Of a stretch of 25,421 bases of DNA, positions 5,330-13,050 are shown in pieces. Source of the stretch: a virus. Location of the stretch: the IMG/VR virus record IMGVR_UViG_3300034061_002643, positions 1 to 25,421 of that record. The stretch is one strand, 5' to 3'. A program made the translations under genes and the position numbers. Position 1 is the stretch's first letter. The number at the start of each line of letters is the position of its first letter. A model generated the notes under the pieces. That model was not told where the DNA came from and made no database searches. It saw only the letters and a program-made list of their open reading frames with translations.

Positions 5330-6234
5330 CTCAAGAAATTAACCCAACCTAGGATGTGTTTTTCCCAATCATAGTTCTCTCTTGCGAACTCTTGAATGTC
5401 GAGGCATTTTTTATTATATGCTTCTGGATTCTTTTGATAATATTCAATAGATTCTTTCAGAGCAGAACAATATTGATCCTCTTCAGGATAACCCATAGGA
5501 AGAACTACACCACCACCTTTAGGTCCATAATCTTCGAAATATCCAACTGGTGTTGATAAGACTAATCTTCCTGCTGCAGCTGCTTCCATAGAAGGCAATC
5601 CAGCAGATTCTTCAATAGAAGACACTGCCAATGCATCGATTGAGTTATAATAACCTGGCATACACATCCAGTTATAGAAATTATGTTCCACTAATTTAAC
5701 TTGTGGAATTTCTGTTGCAGTCTGTTTAACTAGATGACCACGTTTAATCTCTACATCGAAGAAATTCTTAGTCTCTTTCGCCCCACCATATCCTAACTTC
5801 TCAAGTTTTTCCGAAGGTTTCCTATAGAAGGAGTCGAAATGAATTCCAAAAGGAATTACATCAGGAATTCTTTCGACTCCAAATTCTGCCGCTTTATTCT
5901 TCAATACATTAGAAACTACACCAAATTTTTTAATTTGATTGTAGAAGAGATTACCGAAATCTCTTCTAGCAAGAAGCATATCCCACTGTCCATGAGCAAC
6001 TGTTGCTAATTTTTCAGGTGGAATTCCTAGTCTGTTCAGATGAACAATCGCTTCCGGATTAGTAACGAATAGATCGTAGGAGTCGTTTAATAAACGAATT
6101 TCATCAGGAGTATAGTGTTGTGTCCAATCAAGCAGATTGGCAATAATTCCATACTTGTATAACTCTTTCTCTAATCCTCTGTGGATTGCAGCAAATGCCC
6201 ATCTAGATTGTGTGTAGAAAATAACTTTCTTCAT
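5326..6234 (-). CDS. GT4-like glycosyltransferase
   Basis: This 302-residue protein looks like a GT-B fold, family 4 glycosyltransferase. The C-terminal half has the typical nucleotide-sugar motif as SSIEESAGLPSMEAAAAG (about residues 208-225), with the E-x7-E type pair, followed by a conserved PVG turn. The N-terminal half begins VIFYTQSRWAFAAIHRGLEK, a first beta strand and helix suited to acceptor binding. GT4 enzymes are usually retaining and use NDP-sugars; donor and acceptor are not predictable here. It is the last gene of the long minus-strand glycan operon and starts directly after the stop of the upstream gene. Confidence 0.8.
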   Translation of the reverse strand: MKKVIFYTQSRWAFAAIHRGLEKELYKYGIIANLLDWTQHYTPDEIRLLNDSYDLFVTNPEAIVHLNRLGIPPEKLATVAHGQWDMLLARRDFGNLFYNQIKKFGVVSNVLKNKAAEFGVERIPDVIPFGIHFDSFYRKPSEKLEKLGYGGAKETKNFFDVEIKRGHLVKQTATEIPQVKLVEHNFYNWMCMPGYYNSIDALAVSSIEESAGLPSMEAAAAGRLVLSTPVGYFEDYGPKGGGVVLPMGYPEEDQYCSALKESIEYYQKNPEAYNKKCLDIQEFARENYDWEKHILGWVNFLS

Positions 6235-6972
6235 TTATGAAGCAACCTTATCACCTAATAACATTTTGAATCCATTATTATAAGCATATTTGAAATATTT
6301 CGCCATATGAGGAATTCCACCATTTCCAGCTGTAGCTACTGCGTCGCCACCATATTCCCATCCTTTCAATGATCCCCACATTTCTCTATCTGATAATGGA
6401 TGTGGCGGAACCCAAGTCTTGTATTCAGAATACTTCTGAAGCATCCAAGAGAAATGCATATCTTCACCAACTGAGAATTCGTGATTAATAGGAGGCAATT
6501 CTCTACAAAAATGAGTGATCATATCTCTATGGAAGAACCAAGCGTGACCACCATAATCAACCATTTCTGCTTTTTCGTTGGGGTTATCCCAACCAATACG
6601 TTTCTCATATCCAAAATTGGAATTATTGATAATTACACCAATAGTTGTGTGAAGTCCAGGATGATTCTTCTGAGTCTCTAAACAATTCTCGAACCACTTC
6701 TTACCTGGAATAGTATCATCATCGAAAATACAAACCCAATTTGTTCTAGCATTCAAAGCATAATAGAATCTAGACCATACTCCAAAATTTGTGTTTGAAA
6801 TAGAAGAAACACATTTATTAATATATGTATTATCGTATTGAACTCCTGGCATCGAATTCTGCCAATACATAATATGCTTCGGCTGAATTGTTGATGTTGT
6901 TACAGCATCAAATTGTTCTTTTAAATTTTCAGGCCGTCTATATCCATTTAGCACCACAGTTATATCATTCAT
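6235..6972 (-). CDS. Glycosyltransferase, GT-A fold (GT2-like)
   Basis: A 245-residue protein with an N-terminal strand VVLNGYRRPENLKEQ and a DDD metal/nucleotide-binding motif (CIFDDDTIPGKKWF, aspartates 84-86). This is the classic arrangement of GT-A glycosyltransferases that use an NDP-sugar and a divalent ion. A second acidic site (VGEDMHFSWML, about residue 168 onward) would fit the catalytic base region. It follows the GT-D gene by four bases and is read in the same operon. The exact family within GT-A is uncertain. Confidence 0.75.
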   Translation of the reverse strand: MNDITVVLNGYRRPENLKEQFDAVTTSTIQPKHIMYWQNSMPGVQYDNTYINKCVSSISNTNFGVWSRFYYALNARTNWVCIFDDDTIPGKKWFENCLETQKNHPGLHTTIGVIINNSNFGYEKRIGWDNPNEKAEMVDYGGHAWFFHRDMITHFCRELPPINHEFSVGEDMHFSWMLQKYSEYKTWVPPHPLSDREMWGSLKGWEYGGDAVATAGNGGIPHMAKYFKYAYNNGFKMLLGDKVAS

Positions 6973-6976
6973 TTTA

Positions 6977-7687
6977 TTAAGAACCCCATGTACAAGTTAA
7001 TTTTGAGTGAAAAGAATCTGGTTGATAGTAACCTCTAATATTTATATCTGAACCCAACCAAGGATGTAATGTTGAACCAATATCAAGATATGTATTATTT
7101 TGATTGGTTTCCCATAGACTTTGAGATAATATCTTACCCAAAGGACCACAAGCAAATAAGAAGATCTTATTACTTGATCGCATATTTTTAATAAAATCTA
7201 TAACAGCCAAATCATTTACCCAAGCATTATAACCAACACCAATAAATGTGCAAGGAAATGGAAGATTGTCTACTTGTGATTTACTATTAGCAATCAATAC
7301 AATATCTTTCTTCTTGAATTCAGGTATAAAATTATCTACGAAAAATTTATAATTGGAATTTACGAAGATATTAGCAAAAGTTAAATTATCTTCATGTTGA
7401 CCGCTCACATCTTTCATATTTTGAAAATTCGCTTGTCCTTGACAACATGGACAAACTATTCCGACATAATAATTTGGATCTCTGTATGTAAATGATTTAT
7501 GTAAAAGCGATCTTGCAATTTCATATTGTGGCTCAGGACCATTAGTCATCCATTCCCCATAACCAGATGCAATGGTCTCTTTTCTTAGTGCAATCATTTC
7601 ACCGTCACCGAATCTGGCTAACGCAAAATGTTCACCGGAATTAATTTTATTTAGAAATTTTTCTATTTCATGATTAAAGTATTTCAT
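6977..7687 (-). CDS. GT-D fold glycosyltransferase (DUF1792-like)
   Basis: The N-terminal motif ALARFGDGEMIALR (residues 22-35) matches the signature of the GT-D fold (DUF1792) glycosyltransferases, where the D-x-E pair (D28, E30) binds metal and nucleotide-sugar. The length, 236 residues, is in the usual range. Central strands (KKDIVLIANS, KIFLFACGPLG) fit the Rossmann-like core. In the streptococcal member this fold extends a protein-linked glycan, so a role in glycan extension is reasonable here. The start overlaps the upstream GT2 gene by four bases (ATGA), indicating coupled translation. Confidence 0.75.
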   Translation of the reverse strand: MKYFNHEIEKFLNKINSGEHFALARFGDGEMIALRKETIASGYGEWMTNGPEPQYEIARSLLHKSFTYRDPNYYVGIVCPCCQGQANFQNMKDVSGQHEDNLTFANIFVNSNYKFFVDNFIPEFKKKDIVLIANSKSQVDNLPFPCTFIGVGYNAWVNDLAVIDFIKNMRSSNKIFLFACGPLGKILSQSLWETNQNNTYLDIGSTLHPWLGSDINIRGYYQPDSFHSKLTCTWGS

Positions 7688-8325
7688 ATATGGATTTTAT
7701 CTTGATTATTATTCCACCAATTTGTTTCATCTGAAATTATTTGTGGTAAGTTGTATTTATTGATTACCTCAGAATTACCTGATGTGATAGATATAGTATT
7801 GGAAACTGCTGAACCTCTTACAACATATAATCCGAATCTCTTCAGATTTATTAGGAGAAAAGTGTCACCCCACATTATTTTTAGTTGTTCCGGTATATGT
7901 TTGTATTTATGTTTATGTACAAACATCATACATCCAAAAGCAAATGGCCAGTCTTGAATCTGTTCTATTCTAGGTTCACCTTCATTATTGTAAATATCTA
8001 TACCAATCAATCCTACGGATAATAACAAATCTTCGTTAATTAAATTGAAAATAGATTTATCGAATGTAATATCATCATTAAGTAAACATATTGAGTTATT
8101 TTTAGATATATCAACTCCAAGATTCCAAGAAGGATTGACGAAGATATTTTGATGTTTATTGATAACAGTTATCTTGCAATTATTCAAAATATCCCATTTC
8201 GGGGTGTTAGTGGAATCATTGTTTATGATGATAATTTCATCTATCTGATCGACAGAAATCAGATCAAATAATAATGTTTGAGTTGTTTCACATTTCCAGA
8301 GAGTTGGTATAATTACAGTTATCAT
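7684..8325 (-). CDS. GT2-family glycosyltransferase, short
   Basis: A 213-residue GT-A protein. It opens with the typical GT2 strand MITVIIPTLWKCETTQTLL, continues with EIIIINNDS and has the metal-binding LLNDDITFD (D84-D85) after SWNLGVD. These are the family-2 hallmarks. It is shorter than many GT2 enzymes and appears to hold the catalytic domain alone, with no membrane segments, so it is cytoplasmic. It is coupled to the GT-D gene by a four-base overlap and starts four bases after the upstream gene. Confidence 0.8.
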   Translation of the reverse strand: MITVIIPTLWKCETTQTLLFDLISVDQIDEIIIINNDSTNTPKWDILNNCKITVINKHQNIFVNPSWNLGVDISKNNSICLLNDDITFDKSIFNLINEDLLLSVGLIGIDIYNNEGEPRIEQIQDWPFAFGCMMFVHKHKYKHIPEQLKIMWGDTFLLINLKRFGLYVVRGSAVSNTISITSGNSEVINKYNLPQIISDETNWWNNNQDKIHI

Positions 8326-8329
8326 AATA

Positions 8330-8944
8330 TTATCTCGTATTTCTATCTAGTTTGACGTATTCGTTATCGTGTGATAGTGCTTCAACATCATATATGAAAT
8401 GTATATTCTCTTCTCCGATTTTTGGAGCCAACCTAGAATATGTTGGATGTAGATCTGGACAATCTAATCTGTGTGGTTTTTCATACACATCTTGAACAGA
8501 TTCTATTAGAGGAAGAATATACTTTTTAGGGAATACACTAAAATATTGTGGATCTGCAGTATATCTATGATTATCCCACCATCCCTTTTCTCTGAAGAAG
8601 AAATTGAATTTTTCTGGATCTATATTATAATTGCTAATCGAGTCATTGAATAATATATCAAATCTTGTAGAAACAATCAGATCTATATCTTCTTCTATCA
8701 TCGATTCTAAAGATTTCTTATAAGTTGTTCTTAAATCAGAATTAGAATATTGGATTAATTGATGTTTCTTGGGTTTATATTTATCAATTAGTTCTTCTTG
8801 TGTTTCATTGTGATAAGTTGTTATATAAATATTCGGATTCTCAAAAGTATATATTAAATTCTTATTGATATTTTCGTATCCTCTTCGCCAATCCCGCCCT
8901 CTATCACCATATGATATTCCACACAAATTAATAGCAACACGCAT
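8330..8944 (-). CDS. Putative glycosyltransferase-like protein, paralogue of upstream gene
   Basis: I prefer the ATG at 8944 (MRVAINLCGISYGDRG), one base after the upstream stop; an ATG at 8962 overlapping that gene is also possible. The protein of about 204 residues shares its layout with the upstream neighbour: a first strand RVAINL, a middle YKP, and a motif DLIVSTRFDILF (R94, D96). This resembles uncharacterised families found among capsule and virion glycosylation genes. A glycosyltransferase role is inferred from motif and context, not from a clear family match. Confidence 0.6.
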   Translation of the reverse strand: MRVAINLCGISYGDRGRDWRRGYENINKNLIYTFENPNIYITTYHNETQEELIDKYKPKKHQLIQYSNSDLRTTYKKSLESMIEEDIDLIVSTRFDILFNDSISNYNIDPEKFNFFFREKGWWDNHRYTADPQYFSVFPKKYILPLIESVQDVYEKPHRLDCPDLHPTYSRLAPKIGEENIHFIYDVEALSHDNEYVKLDRNTR

Positions 8945-8945
8945 G

Positions 8946-9731
8946 TTAGTAAATATTGACATATCTTCTCAATTCCTCTTCAGTAAAACCATATTGTATT
9001 ATGTCAGAAATTTTCAATTTATTAGAAGCGATCATTGAAGTGTGTATATATCTTATCGGAGCCTGGTGTTCACCAGCAATAATATTATCATTTCTTATCG
9101 GAACTCTGATAATTTCTTGTATGTATTTAGGGAATAATTTGTGTTCTAATGGAGGGTTATTGGTTGAGATAGAATCCCATGCATCTTTAAATAATAGCAT
9201 ATTTTCATAATTCATTATGAAATGGAAATCGCCTCGATAATCTTGATAATTGTTTAGTGTTATGCAATTAACATCATATTCAGAAAGAATAACATTTTTC
9301 CATATTAGAATATCTGGTCGATAAAGGATAACGAGATCGTAACTAATTCCTTGAGTCTTAACCCATTCGTCTATCAATTCACAACCTAGCTTTATTGATA
9401 ACGAATGTGATGCGATGGCAAAGGAATTGTGATTGACTCTAGATTGTTCTAATTTAGATATTATGATTTCTTTGTATAAATTGTTATCTTCGAACTTATA
9501 TGCAACTGGTTTGTATAAACTTGTTAAATTTTCTTGTATGTCTGGATTCCATGAATGTATAAAGAAATCGAATTTATAGTCTGAATTCGGTTCTATGAAA
9601 TGTTTGACAATAGAATTATATGCTGCGACATAATTAATGTATTCGCCTTCTCTATATAATTGTCCAGGTAAATCGAATTTACCTGTGACTTTAGATACAG
9701 CACCTTTAATTAGAAAAGCTACTCGTTTCAT
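8946..9731 (-). CDS. Putative glycosyltransferase-like protein
   Basis: A 261-residue protein beginning MKRVAFLIKGAVSKVTGKF, with FDFFIHSWNPD near residue 56 and YDLVILYRPDILIW (R138, D140) in the middle. The last motif and the general plan match the next gene downstream, so the two are distant paralogues. The HSW and RxD motifs are of the kind seen in uncharacterised polysaccharide-cluster transferases. The start overlaps the cupin gene by four bases. Assignment rests mostly on context. Confidence 0.55.
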   Translation of the reverse strand: MKRVAFLIKGAVSKVTGKFDLPGQLYREGEYINYVAAYNSIVKHFIEPNSDYKFDFFIHSWNPDIQENLTSLYKPVAYKFEDNNLYKEIIISKLEQSRVNHNSFAIASHSLSIKLGCELIDEWVKTQGISYDLVILYRPDILIWKNVILSEYDVNCITLNNYQDYRGDFHFIMNYENMLLFKDAWDSISTNNPPLEHKLFPKYIQEIIRVPIRNDNIIAGEHQAPIRYIHTSMIASNKLKISDIIQYGFTEEELRRYVNIY

Positions 9732-10048
9732 ACCAAATATTTATCTCCAGGAGCACTCGGAACCTTAATACAAAGTATAGTACAATCTTCAACAAATATT
9801 GGTTCAGAAATTTCATTTGGTTGAATTATGAATATATTTCCTGAATTTAAAGTTCTATCTGCTATAATCATTTTACCTGAAATTAGAATATTATATTCCG
9901 TAGCAATTTTATGATAATGCGCTGGCCAGTATTCGTCTTTCTTGTGTGTGAGTATACCAATTTCAAAGCCTTTTGTTCTAATAATATTAGGTTCAAAATC
10001 ACCAACAACCCAACCACGAAAAAACTCAGATAAGTGTTTTATAATCAT
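9728..10048 (-). CDS. Small cupin-domain protein
   Basis: A 106-residue single cupin. The first motif appears as PAHYHKIATEYNILISG (H44, H46, E51, G58) and the second part as the strand pair IFIIQPNEISEP. The N-terminal segment RGWVVGDFEPNI is shared by small cupins often found beside sugar nucleotidyltransferases in surface-glycan clusters. Such cupins can be sugar isomerases or epimerases, or metal-dependent binding proteins; the third metal-ligand histidine is not obvious. It overlaps both neighbours by four bases, so it is made together with the nucleotidyltransferase upstream. Confidence 0.75.
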   Translation of the reverse strand: MIIKHLSEFFRGWVVGDFEPNIIRTKGFEIGILTHKKDEYWPAHYHKIATEYNILISGKMIIADRTLNSGNIFIIQPNEISEPIFVEDCTILCIKVPSAPGDKYLV

Positions 10049-10758
10049 AAGTTCCGTCTAATAAGATACTTTTCAAGATCTTCGGGAATACCTACAGCAT
10101 TATGCTGCTCATTTGGTATGTGATGAATACCAATCTCGTATCCTTTAGAAATTAGATAATTATATGAAGGACCAATATAAAATTCAGAATTATATCTTTC
10201 TCCATTCGAGATCATTTGTTCTGCACTCTCAACAAAATATCTACCACGTTTCCAATAATGAATTCCATTCAAGCTAATGTTGCTTATAACTTGTTTTTCT
10301 TTAACCTCAACAACACGCCCTTTAGTGTTTATTTTGGCATAACTATTTTTGTTAGAATTTTCATAATATGTCACTATAGTCCCATCATATAACTTACAAG
10401 TATTGAGAAAAGTTTTTCCATCCCAATTCATAATTTGATCGCAATTAGTAATAAGCAATTCAGTTTCGTTATCAATTAATTCTTTGGCTAGTAGTGCAGA
10501 ACAAGCCGGACCTTCTGTGGTGTAATCAATATCAATTATTCTGCAATCCGGTTTGATTTTTCTTAAAATTTTGTCTATGGCATATTCTTCAATATGCCAT
10601 TTTTGGACCACGAATATATAGTCGCCTTCTAAATCTAATGATTCGATTACATATTCAATAAGAGGTCTGTTATTTATTTTTATTAGAGGTTTAGGTAATG
10701 TATATTCTGTATTGTTGAATCTGGAACCTCTTCCAGCCATAGGAATAAGAATATGCAT
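10045..10758 (-). CDS. Sugar-phosphate nucleotidyltransferase (NTP_transferase fold)
   Basis: The protein (237 residues) starts with the signature loop MAGRGSRF (residues 7-14) followed by LPKPLIKI (PKPL 22-25), which bind the NTP and the sugar-phosphate. A later NCDQIM supplies the metal-binding aspartate. This is the nucleotidyltransferase superfamily of GlmU, RmlA and LicC; the 237-residue length and lack of an acyltransferase repeat put it with single-domain enzymes. It should activate a phosphorylated sugar or alcohol with NTP, releasing pyrophosphate. It sits between the methyltransferase and the cupin, so its substrate may come from the RLP pathway upstream. Confidence 0.85.
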   Translation of the reverse strand: MHILIPMAGRGSRFNNTEYTLPKPLIKINNRPLIEYVIESLDLEGDYIFVVQKWHIEEYAIDKILRKIKPDCRIIDIDYTTEGPACSALLAKELIDNETELLITNCDQIMNWDGKTFLNTCKLYDGTIVTYYENSNKNSYAKINTKGRVVEVKEKQVISNISLNGIHYWKRGRYFVESAEQMISNGERYNSEFYIGPSYNYLISKGYEIGIHHIPNEQHNAVGIPEDLEKYLIRRNL

Positions 10759-10760
10759 AA

Positions 10761-11399
10761 TTAGATTCTGTAAGCAATACTCAATCCATAATCGTCGTCG
10801 TGTTCAAAATATTTTTCTACTCTATACATACTTTCGTCTATTGCAGGTAGAAATACAACTGGACCAGGATGTGAATTTGTATCGTGGAAAATAACAATAC
10901 CATCTTCCGATAGCATGTCGGTATACAACCAATCATTGATTACCATATTAACCGAATGCCAACCATCGATTAACAAGATAGAAATTTTATCCATTCCAAT
11001 TTCTTCGGCATATTTACGAATTGTGGTTTGATTCGCCGAATTCTCACGAATAGTATACACTCTCTTCTCTTCATTATTCAAATAAGACTTATCATCTAAA
11101 TCAATACCTAGATATGGAATATTATCTGGTTTATTTGTCAATAACGCATTAGTGAAAGAACCTAGACCGTTTCTAGATACTCCTATTTCGATAATACCGT
11201 GCGTCATGTAATCTTTACACACCTTATCTACTAGATCATATGAGTTTTTGGTAATTTCTACATTATGTCCAGCAGTCCATGTAAAATTCCAATCATCATC
11301 GTTACTGTATTGAGACATCTGGGGTTTGAATTTCAATCCCTTAATATCTGTATTATGTTCTATGATGTTAATATAATGATTGTTGATAGTTATATTCAT
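10761..11399 (-). CDS. Class I SAM-dependent methyltransferase
   Basis: The order of motifs is that of a Rossmann-fold methyltransferase: IIEIGVSRNGLGS (residues 69-81, SAM glycine loop), YLGIDLD (96-102, acidic residue binding the ribose), ILLIDGWHS (141-149) and GIVIFHDTNSHPGP (167-180). The last two motifs resemble the family related to cephalosporin hydroxylase and to capsule methyltransferases. It probably O-methylates a sugar or a phosphate-linked group. The start overlaps the stop of the RuBisCO-like gene by four bases (ATGA), so the two proteins are translationally coupled, and the next gene starts two bases after its stop. Confidence 0.75.
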   Translation of the reverse strand: MNITINNHYINIIEHNTDIKGLKFKPQMSQYSNDDDWNFTWTAGHNVEITKNSYDLVDKVCKDYMTHGIIEIGVSRNGLGSFTNALLTNKPDNIPYLGIDLDDKSYLNNEEKRVYTIRENSANQTTIRKYAEEIGMDKISILLIDGWHSVNMVINDWLYTDMLSEDGIVIFHDTNSHPGPVVFLPAIDESMYRVEKYFEHDDDYGLSIAYRI

Positions 11400-12586
11400 C
11401 TAATAATTCCCCATTTCTCAATTGCAATTCTATATTCTTCGCCTTCATTTCCATCAATTGATTGTCTCATTGCCAATGCCCCAGAAAGTGTTCCTCCAGG
11501 ATGACCATGAACTGCTCCACCAGCATTTGCTAGATAATCAAATCCAACTAGATTAGTTATTTTTTGAATTAATCCTGGATGCATTCCACAACTCAATGCT
11601 GGAGCTGTATTACCAGCTCTGAGAATATCTAAACACTCTAGAATCTCGTCTGGGTCGTCGTTACTATATCCACCAACCATACCAGTTTGGATAGTATCAA
11701 CACCCATCAAAGTTGCTAATTTACAGATAACTGGCCAAGAAATACTGAAACGATGTGAAACGTCCGTGAATATTTTGGCACCACTACTCTGTAAATGTAA
11801 GAATAGGGGTAAGTTAGATTTTCTTATACTGTTATATACACCTAAACCACTATAAACATTGATGTGTACACCATTACCACCATTCTGATAAACTGAATTA
11901 ATTCTATCCATAACAACATGTGGATCACAATTAATTGTGTGACAGAAAATAACTTTTCTTGATTGTTTCGATAGATAATTTGCAATAATATCTACACGTC
12001 TCTCAAGTGGAGCACATAGAGGATTACTCATGATTTCATCTTCTTTAATAAAATCTACACCACCATCAACCATTTGCTTAACCATTTCTAATAGAACTTC
12101 TGGTGTAATTCCAATTTTAGGTTTAACAATACTACCGAATAATGGTTTATTGTATTGGTTTGTAAATTTTCTGATACCAGATAACCCAAATCTCGGACCA
12201 AGAAAAGATCCGGTGACAGAATCTGGTAGATGCAGGCGAACTAATCTACATCTTTGAATAATATTGATGTCTAAATGTCCACCCATTAATTGACATAATA
12301 GATGCGAAATACCATCAGTATCCCAATCAGTATTAATTATTGGAAATGCAATCTTTACGATACCTGAAGTACCATTAAGTAGAGTTGTTTCATCACCTAA
12401 AATCATACAAGAATGATTTTCGAACAGGTAATCAGTTTCCCATTCGTTCCTGACATTAGGATTACCTACACTCTGTCCTATTGCGATATTCCATGCTGCT
12501 TCTCTTAGATTAGTGGAAGATTCAACTAGATATTCAGCAATAATATATTTTTGATCGTCATCTAATTGTTCAACGAAAAGATTCAT
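11396..12586 (-). CDS. RuBisCO-like protein (form IV type)
   Basis: A 396-residue protein with the RuBisCO large-subunit architecture. Seen here: VESSTN (E22, aligning with spinach E60), GPRFGLSGIRK (130-140), IVKPKIGI (K155 and K157, as K175/K177), GGVDFIKEDE (K181, D183, E184, as the carbamylated K201 with D203 and E204), FLHLQS (H264, near H294), LSCGMHPG (S332, as S379) and AGGAVHGHPGG (355-365, phosphate loop). The loop-6 lysine K334 is absent (TGMVGGYSND, 301-310), the residue matching N123 appears replaced, and the HIHSG histidine is TIQTG. Metal binding and enolisation should be possible, CO2 fixation not. Known RLPs act as DK-MTP-1-phosphate enolase or on other keto-sugar phosphates. 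The substrate here is unknown; context points to glycan precursor synthesis. The start overlaps the GDPD-like gene by 17 bases. Confidence 0.9.
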   Translation of the reverse strand: MNLFVEQLDDDQKYIIAEYLVESSTNLREAAWNIAIGQSVGNPNVRNEWETDYLFENHSCMILGDETTLLNGTSGIVKIAFPIINTDWDTDGISHLLCQLMGGHLDINIIQRCRLVRLHLPDSVTGSFLGPRFGLSGIRKFTNQYNKPLFGSIVKPKIGITPEVLLEMVKQMVDGGVDFIKEDEIMSNPLCAPLERRVDIIANYLSKQSRKVIFCHTINCDPHVVMDRINSVYQNGGNGVHINVYSGLGVYNSIRKSNLPLFLHLQSSGAKIFTDVSHRFSISWPVICKLATLMGVDTIQTGMVGGYSNDDPDEILECLDILRAGNTAPALSCGMHPGLIQKITNLVGFDYLANAGGAVHGHPGGTLSGALAMRQSIDGNEGEEYRIAIEKWGIIR

Positions 12587-13046
12587 TTAGAATCACCTCA
12601 TACTTAGTAATATAATCTGAACAAATTCCAAAACAAGTTGACAATTTATTTGCATTGGATTCGTCGAAATTTAACTCAGGAAGAACATGAATTGAGTTAT
12701 CGATTATATTTATACTAGGATAAGCCCAAATAACTCCATTACTCGTTAATGTAGCAATATCAGAATCGTGTGTGAAATAAATTAGATCAGAATAACATTT
12801 ATTGAATAATGATAAACTCACTGTATCTTTACAGTGAGTCCACAATTTATCTTTTCTAGCCAATAACCAATCGATGTCAATCTTATGATGAGGATAATCG
12901 TGGCCCAGATATATTTCTGAATTATAGATTCTAACATCTATTTCAACATCATAACCGATAGAAATCGCATGATCAATATATCCTGGATCATTTTCGTAAC
13001 ATCTATCAGGTCCTGATAGATTACCACGATGAGATATAAATCTCAT
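12570..13046 (-). CDS. Short GDPD-type phosphodiesterase
   Basis: The N-terminus ISHRGNLSG...YEND (H6, R7, E18, N19) followed by DVEIDVRIY (E35, D37) and YLGHDY (H49) is the active-site pattern of glycerophosphodiester phosphodiesterases: the general acid/base histidines and the metal-binding acids. At 158 residues it is shorter than usual GDPDs (about 240 or more), so part of the TIM barrel is missing or minimal. It may cleave or transfer a glycerophosphate or other phosphodiester linked to a sugar. It follows the GT4 gene by four bases and overlaps the RuBisCO-like gene by 17 bases, so it belongs to the same step-sequence. Confidence 0.75.
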   Translation of the reverse strand: MRFISHRGNLSGPDRCYENDPGYIDHAISIGYDVEIDVRIYNSEIYLGHDYPHHKIDIDWLLARKDKLWTHCKDTVSLSLFNKCYSDLIYFTHDSDIATLTSNGVIWAYPSINIIDNSIHVLPELNFDESNANKLSTCFGICSDYITKYEVILNESFR

Positions 13047-13050
13047 ACTA

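Noticed and set aside
11396-12586. Reading the RuBisCO-like gene as a CO2-fixing RuBisCO
   Set aside because: The loop-6 lysine, the N123-type residue and the HIHSG histidine are absent, all needed for carboxylation of RuBP; no phosphoribulokinase is seen nearby.
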